A stretch of 64,000 nucleotides of DNA from CAWGAJ01 sp963820545. GTDB lineage: Bacteria; Planctomycetota; Planctomycetia; Pirellulales; Thermoguttaceae. The stretch is from assembly GCA_963820545.1 (NCBI GenBank), contig CAWGAJ010000001.1, positions 1,426,001-1,490,000 of the forward strand. The letters are read 5' to 3'. A program made the translations under genes and the position numbers. Positions 10,901-19,585 of the stretch are shown here, piece by piece (position 1 is the first letter of the stretch; each line of letters starts with the position of its first letter). Under the pieces are notes generated by a model. The model did no database searches. It worked only from the letters and a program-made list of their open reading frames with translations, and was not told where the DNA came from.

Positions 10901-11675
10901 AGGTAACAGCCGAGGTGATGGAATTACTGCCGGCGAAATTAACTATTTCTGGAGCAAGGTTTAAGCCGTGAGATCCACTGGCGCTACGCCCGTGTATATT
11001 TATCGGATTGCTTATGGTTAAGCCGCCGCCGCTGCCGTCGAGATCGAGGTGAGTGGTACAGGTATTGTTACCGTTAATTTCGACGGTGGCCGAGCCCAGT
11101 GCATTCGAATTCGTGATCCGCAGCGCTCCACTGCCCTGATTGTAACCTCCTATATTCACGGTTCCCGAAAGGGCATTACTTGCCGTCAGTATTAGGTTGC
11201 CGTTGCCGAAGGAAGTGCCACCGTCAGAGGAGCCCGTGGTATTGTTAAAAAATAAGTTATCCCCGGAGATGACGGAATTGAAGGTCAGAGTGTCGCTGGA
11301 ATTTGTAACTCCGATTATGTCGGGTGACGGGCCGCTTAATGTAATTTGTCCGCCTGAAAACGTATAATTATTTCCACTATCGCCGGTTGCGCCGATAAGA
11401 ATGCTTTTTGCCGTGATGGTACCCGTAACGGTAACGGTGCCGGTGGCGGTTCCGCGGAAAACGGCGGTACTAACGTTATCCCAAACGACAGAGGGCGGAG
11501 ACGTCCAAGTGTCTCTCCACATCGTGGTTGAGGTATCCCAGGTGCCGGAGCCGCCGGTGGTGGGATTCCAGTACAACCTAGTAACCTGCGCTAACGCGGT
11601 CGATGAAATCCACAATACAATTGCCAGCAAGCCGATGGCATACTTGATGTATGCGCAATGCAATTTCCTCGTCAT
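4947..11675 (-). CDS. Giant PATR-repeat PEP-CTERM protein, array gene A
   Basis: The protein has 2,242 residues and an uninterrupted frame. It starts with a Sec signal peptide (MTRKLHCAYIKYAIGLLAIV ... STALAQ); the start has AAAGGG upstream. The mature protein is almost wholly autotransporter-associated beta-strand (PATR) repeats of the pattern GSGTLTLSGTSTYTGGTTIN-x-GTL; I count about twelve good copies. Three Trp-rich header modules recur, near residues 35 (YWNP..GSGTWDTSTTMW), 685 (FWKGNLSGNWDLSTTNW) and 1513 (IWSGTATPNNYWDLRNTTNW). Each is followed by a D-x-VTF-type strand and a new run of repeats. The end is a PEP-CTERM tail (VPEPSTWALLILAAM ... YRLRRR). There is no autotransporter beta-barrel. 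It is expected to be a large secreted beta-helical surface or matrix protein processed by exosortase; its function is unknown. It is closest to gene D in the N-terminal third. Confidence 0.85.
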   Translation of the reverse strand: MTRKLHCAYIKYAIGLLAIVLWISSTALAQVTRLYWNPTTGGSGTWDTSTTMWRDTWTSPPSVVWDNVSTAVFRGTATGTVTVTGTITAKSILIGATGDSGNNYTFSGGQITLSGPSPDIIGVTNSSDTLTFNSVISGDNLFFNNTTGSSDGGTSFGNGNLILTASNALSGTVNIGGYNQGSGALRITNSNALGSATVEINGNNTCTTHLDLDGSGGGLTISNPINIHGRSASGSHGLNLAPEIVNFAGSNSITSAVTFQSGGLDYVIQSDSGKLTLNNITNNSGLLANDRYLYLQGAGEGEVTGAIALTGVATYHLIKEGLGTWIFSGSNSYNSDTTVNTGVLRLKNNNALPATAAAVTASGGTATGRIELDGSSSALNIAHAITLAGRSAATDAQLANYSGNNTISGDISLIQGGQNYLIQSNADKLTLTNIKNNSTVTGTRFVNFQGDIAVSGVIGGSGTAVNPNDISIIKVGSGTLTLSGTSTYTGGTTINSGTLTLKNTGVLGNTNVQVGSGAYFDVTDFSSGYTLPGTQQLLGTGTVKGNVILSGNARILPGADGTAGLLSFQNNLTLGSPTGGTVKFDLASDTSSANNDLITLTSSSGILALPSGSNTATVSINMLGSSLSTTSPYKLFTYQGTSSGNIANMLLSGIGGTTRQTGSLSIDTGAKEVDLTVSGLPPTSMFWKGNLSGNWDLSTTNWTWVSNGSTDRYYDLDMLTFDNSSTTQTVTVTTTLNPGTMTVNSNLDYTFQGTGVIGGGTAMTLTKSGTGKLTIKNTGTNTYGGTTTINAGTLQVGDNTSGGGIGGTANVVNNGALLYYRTDDSAISGSMSGSGTLEKKGAGKLTLSGSNSFTGATTISNGQVVMASTNALGPTATSTAITISNSGSLDIGGNSLGIRPVSVKGSGTDGSGAIVSNSGADQLNAFRYLTLAGDTTLGGSVRWDVRGTGATLTGNTYNLTKTGSNSIFLVDLGNTGLGNVVVNQGALCIQGTTVLEDLTKTVTVNTGGAITFWNTGTANPINRALTLNGGAMGTRATDAGTTNVYGGSVTLTSSGGILDVANTTSVTVSGQIGGAGMLSKSGSGTAILISTANNWNGGTTINAGTLQIGDGGANGSLLDLGTISNNGTLLFNSSNNFTFSTAQITGSGGLTKNGSGTVTLAAANSFSGAVTIQGNGALRLKNADALGDAIASTTALSISGGTDTGRLEIDDGGGGGYTLTAQPTITLLGRQPSASPSPHVNNYGNNTFNGGFNFAMSGSVYTLQSDSGTLTLNGVITDTLTTARSLILTGTGNGVIVGGINFTGTSGSLGVIKDGSGIWTISGSSNHNGSTLINTGTLALVGNGSIGSSPLINVMSGATFDVSAVTNGYTLYTGQTLSGSGTVKGDVTDQGGATIAPGSSIGTLTFNGNLTLAGGSTGDTIDYEFGGSSGDLLDVKGNLTLSGTTDQETLINPIPLGSPSLTTSTYRVASVTGTLSGTAIKVVNSTRYAVTSSVTTGATGKIDLTVSGSSASLIWSGTATPNNYWDLRNTTNWLNGSSADQFYASDAVTFNDTATNTTVNINALVRPLSVTVNAGRDYTFNGTSKISGGTGLTKTGTGTLTISNSGANDYTGETVISNGVLAFGSTQAYTSLTNNIVVNSGGTLDLRTFSPDVGVTPITVPIKIAGTGYNGQGAIIASVAAGYAYNLLQQLELTDDATISTGGAWRWDIFNPSPGDPSAGYLNGNGKTLTKIGSGEIWIKNMGDTNLGDININAGTLGIQQLTGLGDPDKTISVASGATLSFWDTGTNVLNKKLVLADTATLRSGYGTNTFSGPVTLSSGTPVVSIGSGVSFTLTNSIGGSGNMSKIDVGTLVFTGTTSNTYSGSTIVNGGTLLLQKTGGATAIPGNLNIGNGTGGSDVVNLGATEQIGDTAVVTFTGSSGNFAYLNLMGYNETVGGINDSTGYGVIQVQDTSTVNSSSTLTVNNTANCSYNGIIRDKYAGAGTGTLVLVKDGAGKLTLGVSNVSTGTPYTGGTTVKAGILSISDNSVLGTPSGKLTLNGGTLEATASFSLTTSGTAPVARPIEVTSSGGAIQVSADQTLTLPGTYTLNGGLTAKGGGTLSLALATAPTLSASGPLSIVAGATVSAGGAVDPFTDGTNGAIHAAVANDGKFAVTAGTKTTGNVTGTGETNVSGSGTTLSVSVVRQGHIYIGSGSKLIVRPASSAPLSDGLDLSPLTPVPEPSTWALLILAAMVLGVYRLRRR

Positions 11676-12141
11676 GTCATTACCCTTTCTGATAAAATAA
11701 AAATAAAACAGATGGCTTAAAAACGCTTGCTCTCTTCTGACTCCACAGCGCCTCCCTGTTCCGCTATGTTTAAGAGTATGAAATCAAACAATGACAAACT
11801 AACGCCAACTCAATACGCTCTTTCGCACAAAAACCAAACACTCGAAAGGCACCTAATGCCTCTGGAAAAGAAGCGCATAAGGACCTATGTTTTGCCTAGT
11901 TGATAAAATCCATTCTATCAAAATAATCAGAAATCGCAATTCTTTGCCCCGAAAGAGGTACTAACTATCAGATTTTATAAGATATTTGCCCCGCAAAACG
12001 GGTGTTAAGATATTTATCCGACCATTGTCGGAATGAGTCTAACCTCAAACCGCTCAAACAAAAAAACCCGCTTCCGTGCCTGGGCACGGAAGCGGGTTCT
12101 ATTGACAAATATCCGCTTATCTAAACTCTAACGACCCTCCC
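11676..12141. promoter_or_regulatory. Intergenic region A-B: upstream control region of gene A and terminator of gene B
   Basis: No gene is supported. It is AT-rich and nearly identical to 19120-19585 and 34162-34628, so it is a conserved upstream cassette of the subfamily-1 genes. It contains a dyad TTGATA (11900-11905) with TATCAA (11916-11921), which is also present in the other copies and is a possible operator. The gene B terminator lies at 12060-12100. The -35/-10 boxes are not obvious enough to call. Confidence 0.5.
12060..12100 (-). terminator. Intrinsic terminator of gene B
   Basis: A perfect 14-bp stem (12067-12080 with 12083-12096) is followed on the minus strand by seven T (12060-12066). 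Confidence 0.9.
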
Positions 12142-15100
12142 TTACCGACGACGAAGCCGGTAGACGCCCAAGACCATGGCGGCCAGGATCAGCAAGGCCC
12201 AGGTCGAGGGCTCGGGTACCGGTGTTAGCGGCGACAAATCCAGGCCGTCGGACAAGGGAGCGGAACTCGCCGGCCTGACAATCAGCTTCGACCCGGAACC
12301 AATATAGATATGGCCTTGACGCACCACGCTCACCGATAGCGTCGTACCCGATCCGCTCACGTTGGTCTCGCCCGTCCCCGTCACGTTGCCGGTCGTCTTG
12401 GTGCCGGCGGTCACGGCGAATTTTCCGTCGTTGGCCACCGCCGCATGGATGGCGCCGTTGGTCCCGTCGGTAAACGGATCCACGGCCCCGCCGGCGGTCA
12501 CCGTGGTGCCGGCGACAATGCTCAACGAGCCCGAGGCGCTCAGCGTCGGGGCTGTGGCCAGTGCCAGGCTGAGCGTGCCGCCGCCCTTGGCGGTCAGCCC
12601 GCCGTTGAGGGTGTAGGTGCCCGGCAAGGTCAGCGTCTGGTCGGCGGAGACCTGGATGGCGCCGCCGCTGGCGGTAATCTCTATCGGCCTGGCTACGGGA
12701 GCCGTACCCGTGGTAGTCAGAGAGAAGGAAGCCGTGGCTTCGAGCGTGCCGCCGTTTAAGGTCAGCTTGCCGCTGGGTGAACCCAGTACGCTGTTATCGC
12801 TGATGCTCAAAATACCAGCCTTAACCGTCGTGCCGCCGGTGTAGGGAGTACCACTGGATATATTGGAAACCCCGAGGGTAAGCTTCCCGGCGCCGTCCTT
12901 GACTAAGACCAGCGTGCCGGTGCCGGCGCCCGCGTATTTGTCGCGGATTATGCCGTTGTAGGAACAGTTGGCGGTGTTATTGACCGTCAGCGTGGAGCTG
13001 CTGTTCACGGTGCTGGTGTCCTGGACCTGAATGATGCCATAGCCGGTGGTGTCGTTAATTCCGCCCACGGTTTCGTTATAGCCCATCATATCCAGATACG
13101 CGAAGTTGTTGGCGTCGGAGGCAGTGAAGGTAACGATCGAAGTATCGGCAATCTGATCGGATGCGCCTAGTTGCACAGCGTCCCATTGACCAGAGGCTCC
13201 GTTTAAGGCGTCGCCGATGTTGAGGTTGCCGGGAATGGCCACTGCGCCTCCGGACTTCTGCAGTATTAACCTGCCGCCGTAGACGTTGGTGGCGCCGTTG
13301 TAGGTGTTGGAGTTAGTGCCGGAGAAAATAGCGGTGCCGCGGTCATAGTTTACCAGAGAGCGAGCAACAAAACTCCCTGACTTGGTCAAGTCGCCCGTGC
13401 CGGTGAACGCGCCGGAGAAGGTGACTTCTCGATTGGCGGCTGTATTGGAGGCATATATCACTCCGCCGCCGTTCATAGTGATGGAGGAGGCATAGGTGAG
13501 TGGAGTTTGGGCATCAGCTTGAGTGCCACCAATACCACCACCGTTCAGCGTCACATTGTTATTAAGTACCGCTATGTACCCCGTAGGGCTCCACATACCA
13601 AACTGGCCGCCTGAGTTGACGGTGATTGGGGCTAAAGAAGTCGAAGTGCCCAAGACGGTTCCCACGGTGGCGTTATCCACTTGGATGGTCAGTTCTCCTT
13701 GGTTGACGACTACGGCGCCCAAGTTGGTGTAACCGAGATTTATAAGCCAGACATTGTTGGAGCCGGTCTTAGTCAGGGTATAACCGTTGCCAGCCAGGTA
13801 GGCGCCGGTAACGCGGCCGATTTCCCACCGGCCGGAGTCCTGGGTTCCTAAGGTGATATTGCCGCCGACGGTGGTATCGCCTTGCATCGTGACGTAGCGT
13901 AACGAGCCGCCATAGGTCGCATTCGCGCCGGTGTTGATGATGGCCCCGTTGCCTCCCACACCCGTGCCTTGAACGAATATCGGTTCATTTCCAGCGCTCT
14001 GGGCGTTGAGATCGAGCGTGCCGCCATTGATTGTGGTGGCAGCGATGTTGTTTTCGCCCAATGCATTGGCGACGGCAAGACGTACAGTCCCGCCGTTGAT
14101 TTGCAGCGGGCTGTTATCGCCAATAGTGTTGTAGACGGATAGGACGACCGTGCCAGCGTTGACGGTCGTAGTGCCGGAGTAACTGTTTCCGTTGCTGTTA
14201 CTAATGTTTAGCGTTCCCGTGCCGGTCTTGGTGAGCCCCGTAGCGCCGATAATCTTGCCGGTGCCGTTGAAGGTGTAATCCTTGTCGGCGTTGACCGTGA
14301 TGGACATGGGCCTTACCAGGGCGTTGACGTTAATCGTGGTGTTGGTGGCGGTATCGTTGAAGGTCACGGCATCGGATGCGTAGAACTGATCGGCCGAGCT
14401 GCCGTTGAGCCAGTTAGTGGTGTTTCTCAAGTCCCAATAGTTGTTGGGCGTAGCGGTTCCAGACCAGATCAACGAGGCGTTGGAGCCGCTGGCCGTCAAA
14501 TCGATCTTCCCGGCCGCCCCGGTCGTCACGGAACTAGTGACGGTATACCTTGTGGAATTAACCACCTTAACAGCGGTGCCCGACAGGGTGCCGGTGACAC
14601 TGGCCACGCGGTAGGTAGAAGTTGCCAGCGAAGGCGAGCTGAGAGCTATTGGATTGATAATGGTCTCCTGGTCCGTCGTGCCGGTGAGGGTCAAATTGCC
14701 CTTGACGTCCAAGAGATCCCCATTGCTGCCGCCGAATTCATAATCTATTGTATCGCCCGTGGTACCGCCGGCGAGCGTGAGGTTGCCGTTAAAGGTCAAC
14801 GTCCCGATGGAACTGCCCGGAGCGATAATCGCGCCGCCTTGGTCGGTGACATCTCCTTTGACGGTTCCGCTGCCGGAGAGCGTCTGGCCGGTATACAACG
14901 TGTAACCATTGCTGACCGCCGAGACGTCAAAGGTCGCTCCGGACATGACGTTGATCAGCGGACTGCTGCCGATGGAGCCGTTACCCGCCAGCGCCAAGGT
15001 ACCGGCATTAATTACGGTGGAACCGTTGTGGCTGCTGGAACCCGAAATGGTCCAGATTCCCGTGCCGGCTTTGACAACGTTGAGAGAGCCGCTGGTGCTG

Positions 15101-18100
15101 GTAAAGCTAATACCGCCGACAAGCTCACCGTTTCCAGCCCCGCTCAAAACGAGATAACGAGCGGTGGTCAAGGTATCGGTAAAAATGCCATTAAAGGTGA
15201 GCTTACCGCTGTCGGACTGGATGATATATTGATTGCCACCCGTTGCGCAATTGATGCCCCCGTTAACTCCGCCAAAGCTATTATTACCGCTTAAATTATT
15301 TATGTGCGGAGCGGGAGAAGCCGAAGGTTGGCGGCCTGCTAAAGTAATCGTCGGCTGCGCGGTGAGGGTGTACCCGCCGCCGCCGTCGTCGTTGAATTCC
15401 AGCCGACCGGTATCGGTGCCGCCGGAAATACTGAGGGCCGTGGAGCTAAGGATGGCATCGCCGAGTGCATCCGCGTTTTTCAGGCGCAATGTTCCGTTGC
15501 CTTGGATAGTGACGGCGCCGCTAAAGGAATTGGTCGCGGTAAGGGTCACGGTCCCCGTACCATTCTTGGCAAGGCCGCCGCTGCCGGTTATTTTGACGGT
15601 GGAGAAAGTGAAGTTGTTGCTGCTGTTAAATAGCAAGGTGCCATTATTGGAAATAGTTCCCAGATCAAGCAAACTGCCGTTGGCGCCGCCGTTGCCGATT
15701 TGCAGCGTGCCGGCGTTGATCGTGGTTCCGCCGTTCCAGTTATTCGCAGTGCTGATGAGAATTGCGGTTCCACTACCGCTTTTGCTCAACATGCCGGAAC
15801 CGCCAATCTGGCCGGAGACAGTAACCGAGGTGGTATTGGTGACGTCCAAAATTCCGCCGCTACTGGTCAACGTGACGCTGCCGCCATAGACATTGGTCGT
15901 GCCGGCGTCCGTGGCTCGAGTCCCCATGGCCCCGCCATTGAGCGTCAGGGCCCGATTGATCGGATTAGCAGTGCCGGTATTCCAAAATGTAAGCGTGCCG
16001 CCGGTATTCACCGTAACCGTCTTGGTTAAGTCGTCAAGCACGGTCGTGCCTTGAATACATAGAGCTCCTTGGTTCACCACCACGTTGCCCAGGCCGGTGT
16101 TACCCAGGTCCACGAGAAAGATACTGTTGCTGCCCGTCTTGGTAAGGTTGTAGGTATTGCCGGTTAGAGTGGCGCCCGTGCCGCGCACGTCCCAGCGGAC
16201 CGAACCGCCCAAGGTGGTGTTGCCGGCAAGTGTGAGGGAGCGGAAAGCATTCTGTTGTTCCGCGCCGCTGTTGTTGACAATGGCCCCACTACCGTCAGTC
16301 CCCGAGCCTTTAACACTTACCTGCCGGATGCCGAGAGAGTTGCTGCCAATATCGAGCGAGCCGCTGTTGTTGATGGTTATTGCGGTGGAGACATTTGTCG
16401 GGCCCAAGGCGTTGGTGCTGCCCATCACCACCTGACCATTGCTGATCGTGGTGGCGCCGGTAAAGCTGTTACTGCCGCTGAGCGTGAGTTTGCCCGCGCC
16501 CTTCTTTTCCAAGGAGCCGCTGCCGCTCATGCTGCCGGAAATGGCGGAGTCGTCTGTGCGATAGTAAATCATCGCGCCATTGTTGACCACGTTGCCGGTG
16601 CCGCCGAGGCCGCCGCCGGAGGTGTTGTCGCCTACTTGCAGCACGCCGGTAAAGCTAGTAGTGCCGCTGTAAGTATTGGTGCCGGTGTTTTTGATGGTCA
16701 ACTTGCCGGTGCCGCTCTTGGTGAGCGTCATGGCGGTTCCGCCGCCAATGGCGCCGGTGCCTTGGAAGGTGTAATCCAAGTTCGAATTAACCGTCATCGT
16801 GCCGGGATTAAGCGTGGTTGTGACCGTAACGTTCTGGGTGGTGCTGGAGTTGTCGAAAGTAATAGCGTCAATATCATAAAACCTGTCGGCGGATCCGTTG
16901 CTGACCCAGGTCCAGTTGGTGGTGCTAAAATCCCAGTTACCGCTGAGGTTGCCTTTCCAAAACAAGCTGGCCGGAGGCAATCCGGAGACCGTAAGGTCGA
17001 TTTCTTTTGCCGTGGTGTTGATGCTTAACGAACCGGTTTGCCGGGTCGTGCCACCGATGCCCGAAAGGAGAACATTGGCAATATTGCCGGAAGATGTCCC
17101 CTGATAGGTAAACAACTTGTAAGCGCTGCTGGTGCCTAAACTACTGCCAAGCATGTTGATGGAGACCGTAGCCGTATTGGAACCGCTGGGCAGGGCCAGA
17201 ATTCCCGAGCTTGACGTGAGGGTGATAAGATCGTTGTTAGCCGTATCCGAATCGCTGGCCAAATCGAATTTGACCGTGCCGCCGGTGGGGCTGCCCAGGG
17301 TCAGATTATTCTGGAAGCTCAAAAGTCCGGCGCTGCCGTCGGTGCCCGGCAAAATCCTGGCGCTGCCGCTAAGAATCACGTCGCCTTTGACCGTGCCGGT
17401 GCCTAAAAGTTGTTGGGTGCCGGGCAAGGTATATCCGCTGGAAAAGTCGGTAACGTCGAAATATGCGCCGCTTTTGACCTGGACGTTCGTGTTGCTAAGC
17501 GCACCGGTGTTTTTCAAGGTCAGCGTGCCGCTGTTAATCGTGGTGCCGCCGGTGTATGTGCTGGTGCCCGAAAGGGTCACGGTTCCGCTGCCGACTTTAA
17601 TAATACTGATATTATTTTGAGTGGTGGTGGAGCCGCCGATCACGCCGCTGACAGTAATGCCGTCTTGGAGATTTACATACCGCGTGCCGATGGCGGAAGT
17701 ATTTCTGATGTTAGTGAGGGTGAGCGAGCCGGTGTTGGCCTTGATGAGATAAGCGGAGCCGTTGCCGTTACTGCTAATAGTATCAAATTGAGTCAGCAAT
17801 ATATCTCCGCTAACAGTATTGTTTCCGCCATAATTCACTAATTGTGCATAAGGGGTATTATTATTACTATCATTGGCGCGCCCCTGCACCGTAATCGCTT
17901 TGCCAATGTTGAGAGTGCCGTTTGTGGTGGTGCCGTCTAACTCAAGTCGCCCGGTGGCGATGGTGGTGACGTTAGTCGCTTGATCGAAGAGCGAAGAGGC
18001 CACGATAGCGGCGCCGGTCGAATCGGCGGTGCCCAGCGCATTATTATTTGCCAATCTCAATACGCCGTCGTGCACCCAGATATTTGATCTGCCGTCATTG

Positions 18101-19119
18101 CTGCCGGAGAGGATCCACGTGCCGGTTCCTTCTTTCCAGATAGCAACACCACCAGTGGTGCCGGGACCGATTGTACCGGAAATTTCATTTGCTTCCGTCG
18201 AAGCGCCTCTGAGGACAAGATTTCGTTCAGTGGCATTCCAAGTGTTAGTAAGGTTGCCTAGAATCACGAGCTTGCCGCTGTCCGATTGGATAATAGCATG
18301 ATTGCCATAACCCGAGATGTTAATAGCAGTGCCGCTAGTGCCAATAGTATTATTGTCGCTTACATTTACAATACTTGCGGAAAATTCGGGAATCGGAGGC
18401 TGGCCCTGACCGCCTGGACCTCTACCAATATCATCCCGCTTCTGTTCTATAGTAATGGCATTCGTGAGAGTTATTCCCCCGGCGAGTTGGAGTTGGGCGG
18501 GATTGGGCGTAATGCCGAAGTAGCCGCCGCGAATTAAAAGAGACGCTGTGCCAAGCGCATTTGAATTAGTAACTTTAAGCGTTCCGCCGTCAAGCGTGGT
18601 GCCATTATCGTTCCCGTTATTAATTCCAATGGTGACTGTTCCCGCTATGGAATTACTGCCGGAAATAACAAGTGTTCCCATACCTAATTTTTGGAAAGCG
18701 CCGACCGCGAGTGGCGCGGAGATGGTCGCCGTGTCGGTGAGATTCGTGACTGTAATCAAGTTGCTCACGCCCGTTAACGAGAGACTATTGGTTCCATCCG
18801 GAACGTTCTGCACCGTATAGCCGTTCACGCCGAAAGTCATGTTATGGACGTTGATGGTGTCGCCACTTTCAATCGACACGGCCCCGCCGGTGTTTTGGAA
18901 CACGGCATTATCGTTAGTAGTGCTGTTCCATAAAGTATCGAGCGGCCCCGAAGAAGTTGTTGACCAGGCCGTTGTTGAGGTATCCCAAATGCCCGCGCCG
19001 CCGGCAGGGGCATTCCAGTAATACGTGGTTTGCGCTAACGCGGTCGATGAAATCCACAATACAATTGCCAGCAAGCCGATGGCATACTTGATGTATGCGC
19101 AATGCAATTTCCTCGTCAT
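12142..19119 (-). CDS. Giant PATR-repeat PEP-CTERM protein, array gene B
   Basis: The protein has 2,325 residues and an intact frame. Its signal peptide is identical to that of gene A. Trp-rich headers lie near residues 33 (YYWNAPAGGAGIWDTSTTAW), 720 (FWKGNLSGNWDFSTTNW) and 1551 (IWSGTATPNNYWDL), with PATR repeats between them. The first about 330 residues after the signal are not closely shared with the other four proteins. The middle module matches A and D. The third module (SNGNSYSGTTTVNAGTVVLS ... LGENNIAATTINGGTL) matches D and E rather than A. The C-terminal about 300 residues and PEP-CTERM tail are the same as gene C because the DNA there is an exact repeat. Function is unknown; a secreted repetitive surface protein is inferred from the family. 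Confidence 0.85.
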   Translation of the reverse strand: MTRKLHCAYIKYAIGLLAIVLWISSTALAQTTYYWNAPAGGAGIWDTSTTAWSTTSSGPLDTLWNSTTNDNAVFQNTGGAVSIESGDTINVHNMTFGVNGYTVQNVPDGTNSLSLTGVSNLITVTNLTDTATISAPLAVGAFQKLGMGTLVISGSNSIAGTVTIGINNGNDNGTTLDGGTLKVTNSNALGTASLLIRGGYFGITPNPAQLQLAGGITLTNAITIEQKRDDIGRGPGGQGQPPIPEFSASIVNVSDNNTIGTSGTAINISGYGNHAIIQSDSGKLVILGNLTNTWNATERNLVLRGASTEANEISGTIGPGTTGGVAIWKEGTGTWILSGSNDGRSNIWVHDGVLRLANNNALGTADSTGAAIVASSLFDQATNVTTIATGRLELDGTTTNGTLNIGKAITVQGRANDSNNNTPYAQLVNYGGNNTVSGDILLTQFDTISSNGNGSAYLIKANTGSLTLTNIRNTSAIGTRYVNLQDGITVSGVIGGSTTTQNNISIIKVGSGTVTLSGTSTYTGGTTINSGTLTLKNTGALSNTNVQVKSGAYFDVTDFSSGYTLPGTQQLLGTGTVKGDVILSGSARILPGTDGSAGLLSFQNNLTLGSPTGGTVKFDLASDSDTANNDLITLTSSSGILALPSGSNTATVSINMLGSSLGTSSAYKLFTYQGTSSGNIANVLLSGIGGTTRQTGSLSINTTAKEIDLTVSGLPPASLFWKGNLSGNWDFSTTNWTWVSNGSADRFYDIDAITFDNSSTTQNVTVTTTLNPGTMTVNSNLDYTFQGTGAIGGGTAMTLTKSGTGKLTIKNTGTNTYSGTTSFTGVLQVGDNTSGGGLGGTGNVVNNGAMIYYRTDDSAISGSMSGSGSLEKKGAGKLTLSGSNSFTGATTISNGQVVMGSTNALGPTNVSTAITINNSGSLDIGSNSLGIRQVSVKGSGTDGSGAIVNNSGAEQQNAFRSLTLAGNTTLGGSVRWDVRGTGATLTGNTYNLTKTGSNSIFLVDLGNTGLGNVVVNQGALCIQGTTVLDDLTKTVTVNTGGTLTFWNTGTANPINRALTLNGGAMGTRATDAGTTNVYGGSVTLTSSGGILDVTNTTSVTVSGQIGGSGMLSKSGSGTAILISTANNWNGGTTINAGTLQIGNGGANGSLLDLGTISNNGTLLFNSSNNFTFSTVKITGSGGLAKNGTGTVTLTATNSFSGAVTIQGNGTLRLKNADALGDAILSSTALSISGGTDTGRLEFNDDGGGGYTLTAQPTITLAGRQPSASPAPHINNLSGNNSFGGVNGGINCATGGNQYIIQSDSGKLTFNGIFTDTLTTARYLVLSGAGNGELVGGISFTSTSGSLNVVKAGTGIWTISGSSSHNGSTVINAGTLALAGNGSIGSSPLINVMSGATFDVSAVSNGYTLYTGQTLSGSGTVKGDVTDQGGAIIAPGSSIGTLTFNGNLTLAGGTTGDTIDYEFGGSNGDLLDVKGNLTLTGTTDQETIINPIALSSPSLATSTYRVASVTGTLSGTAVKVVNSTRYTVTSSVTTGAAGKIDLTASGSNASLIWSGTATPNNYWDLRNTTNWLNGSSADQFYASDAVTFNDTATNTTINVNALVRPMSITVNADKDYTFNGTGKIIGATGLTKTGTGTLNISNSNGNSYSGTTTVNAGTVVLSVYNTIGDNSPLQINGGTVRLAVANALGENNIAATTINGGTLDLNAQSAGNEPIFVQGTGVGGNGAIINTGANATYGGSLRYVTMQGDTTVGGNITLGTQDSGRWEIGRVTGAYLAGNGYTLTKTGSNNVWLINLGYTNLGAVVVNQGELTIQVDNATVGTVLGTSTSLAPITVNSGGQFGMWSPTGYIAVLNNNVTLNGGGIGGTQADAQTPLTYASSITMNGGGVIYASNTAANREVTFSGAFTGTGDLTKSGSFVARSLVNYDRGTAIFSGTNSNTYNGATNVYGGRLILQKSGGAVAIPGNLNIGDALNGASGQWDAVQLGASDQIADTSIVTFTASDANNFAYLDMMGYNETVGGINDTTGYGIIQVQDTSTVNSSSTLTVNNTANCSYNGIIRDKYAGAGTGTLVLVKDGAGKLTLGVSNISSGTPYTGGTTVKAGILSISDNSVLGSPSGKLTLNGGTLEATASFSLTTTGTAPVARPIEITASGGAIQVSADQTLTLPGTYTLNGGLTAKGGGTLSLALATAPTLSASGSLSIVAGTTVTAGGAVDPFTDGTNGAIHAAVANDGKFAVTAGTKTTGNVTGTGETNVSGSGTTLSVSVVRQGHIYIGSGSKLIVRPASSAPLSDGLDLSPLTPVPEPSTWALLILAAMVLGVYRLRRR

Positions 19120-19585
19120 GTCATTACCCTTTCTGATAAAATAAAAATAAAACAGATGGCTTAAAAACGCTTGCTCTCTTCTGACTCCACAGCGCCTCCC
19201 TGTTCCGCTATGTTTAAGAGTATGAAATCAAACAATGACAAACTAACGCCAACTCAATACGCTCTTTCGCACAAAAACCAAACACTCGAAAGGCACCTAA
19301 TGCCTCTGGAAAAGAAGCGCATAAGGACCTATGTTTTGCCTAGTTGATAAAATCCATTCTATCAAAATAATCAGAAATCGCAATTCTTTGCCCCGAAAGA
19401 GGTACTAACTATCAGATTTTATAAGATATTTGCCCCGCAAAACGGGTGTTAAGATATTTATCCGACCATTGTCGGAATGAGTCTAACCTCAAACCGCTCA
19501 AACAAAAAAACCCGCTTCCGTGCCTGGGCACGGAAGCGGGTTCTATTGACAAATATCCGCTTATCTAAACTCTAACGACCCTCCC
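19120..19585. promoter_or_regulatory. Intergenic region B-C: upstream control region of gene B and terminator of gene C
   Basis: The region appears identical to the A-B intergenic region. It holds the same TTGATA/TATCAA dyad and terminator. No gene is supported. Confidence 0.5.
19504..19544 (-). terminator. Intrinsic terminator of gene C
   Basis: A 14-bp perfect stem (19511-19524 with 19527-19540) is followed by seven T on the minus strand. It is identical to the gene B terminator. Confidence 0.9.

Larger units (their letters stand above)
11587..13049. repeat. Exact 1,463-bp direct repeat, copy 1
   Basis: This stretch covers the signal-peptide end of gene A, the A-B intergenic region and the 3' end of gene B. 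It matches 19031-20493 with a constant offset of 7,444 and no difference that I could find by eye. The first mismatches are at 11586 on one side and 13050 on the other. Confidence 0.8.
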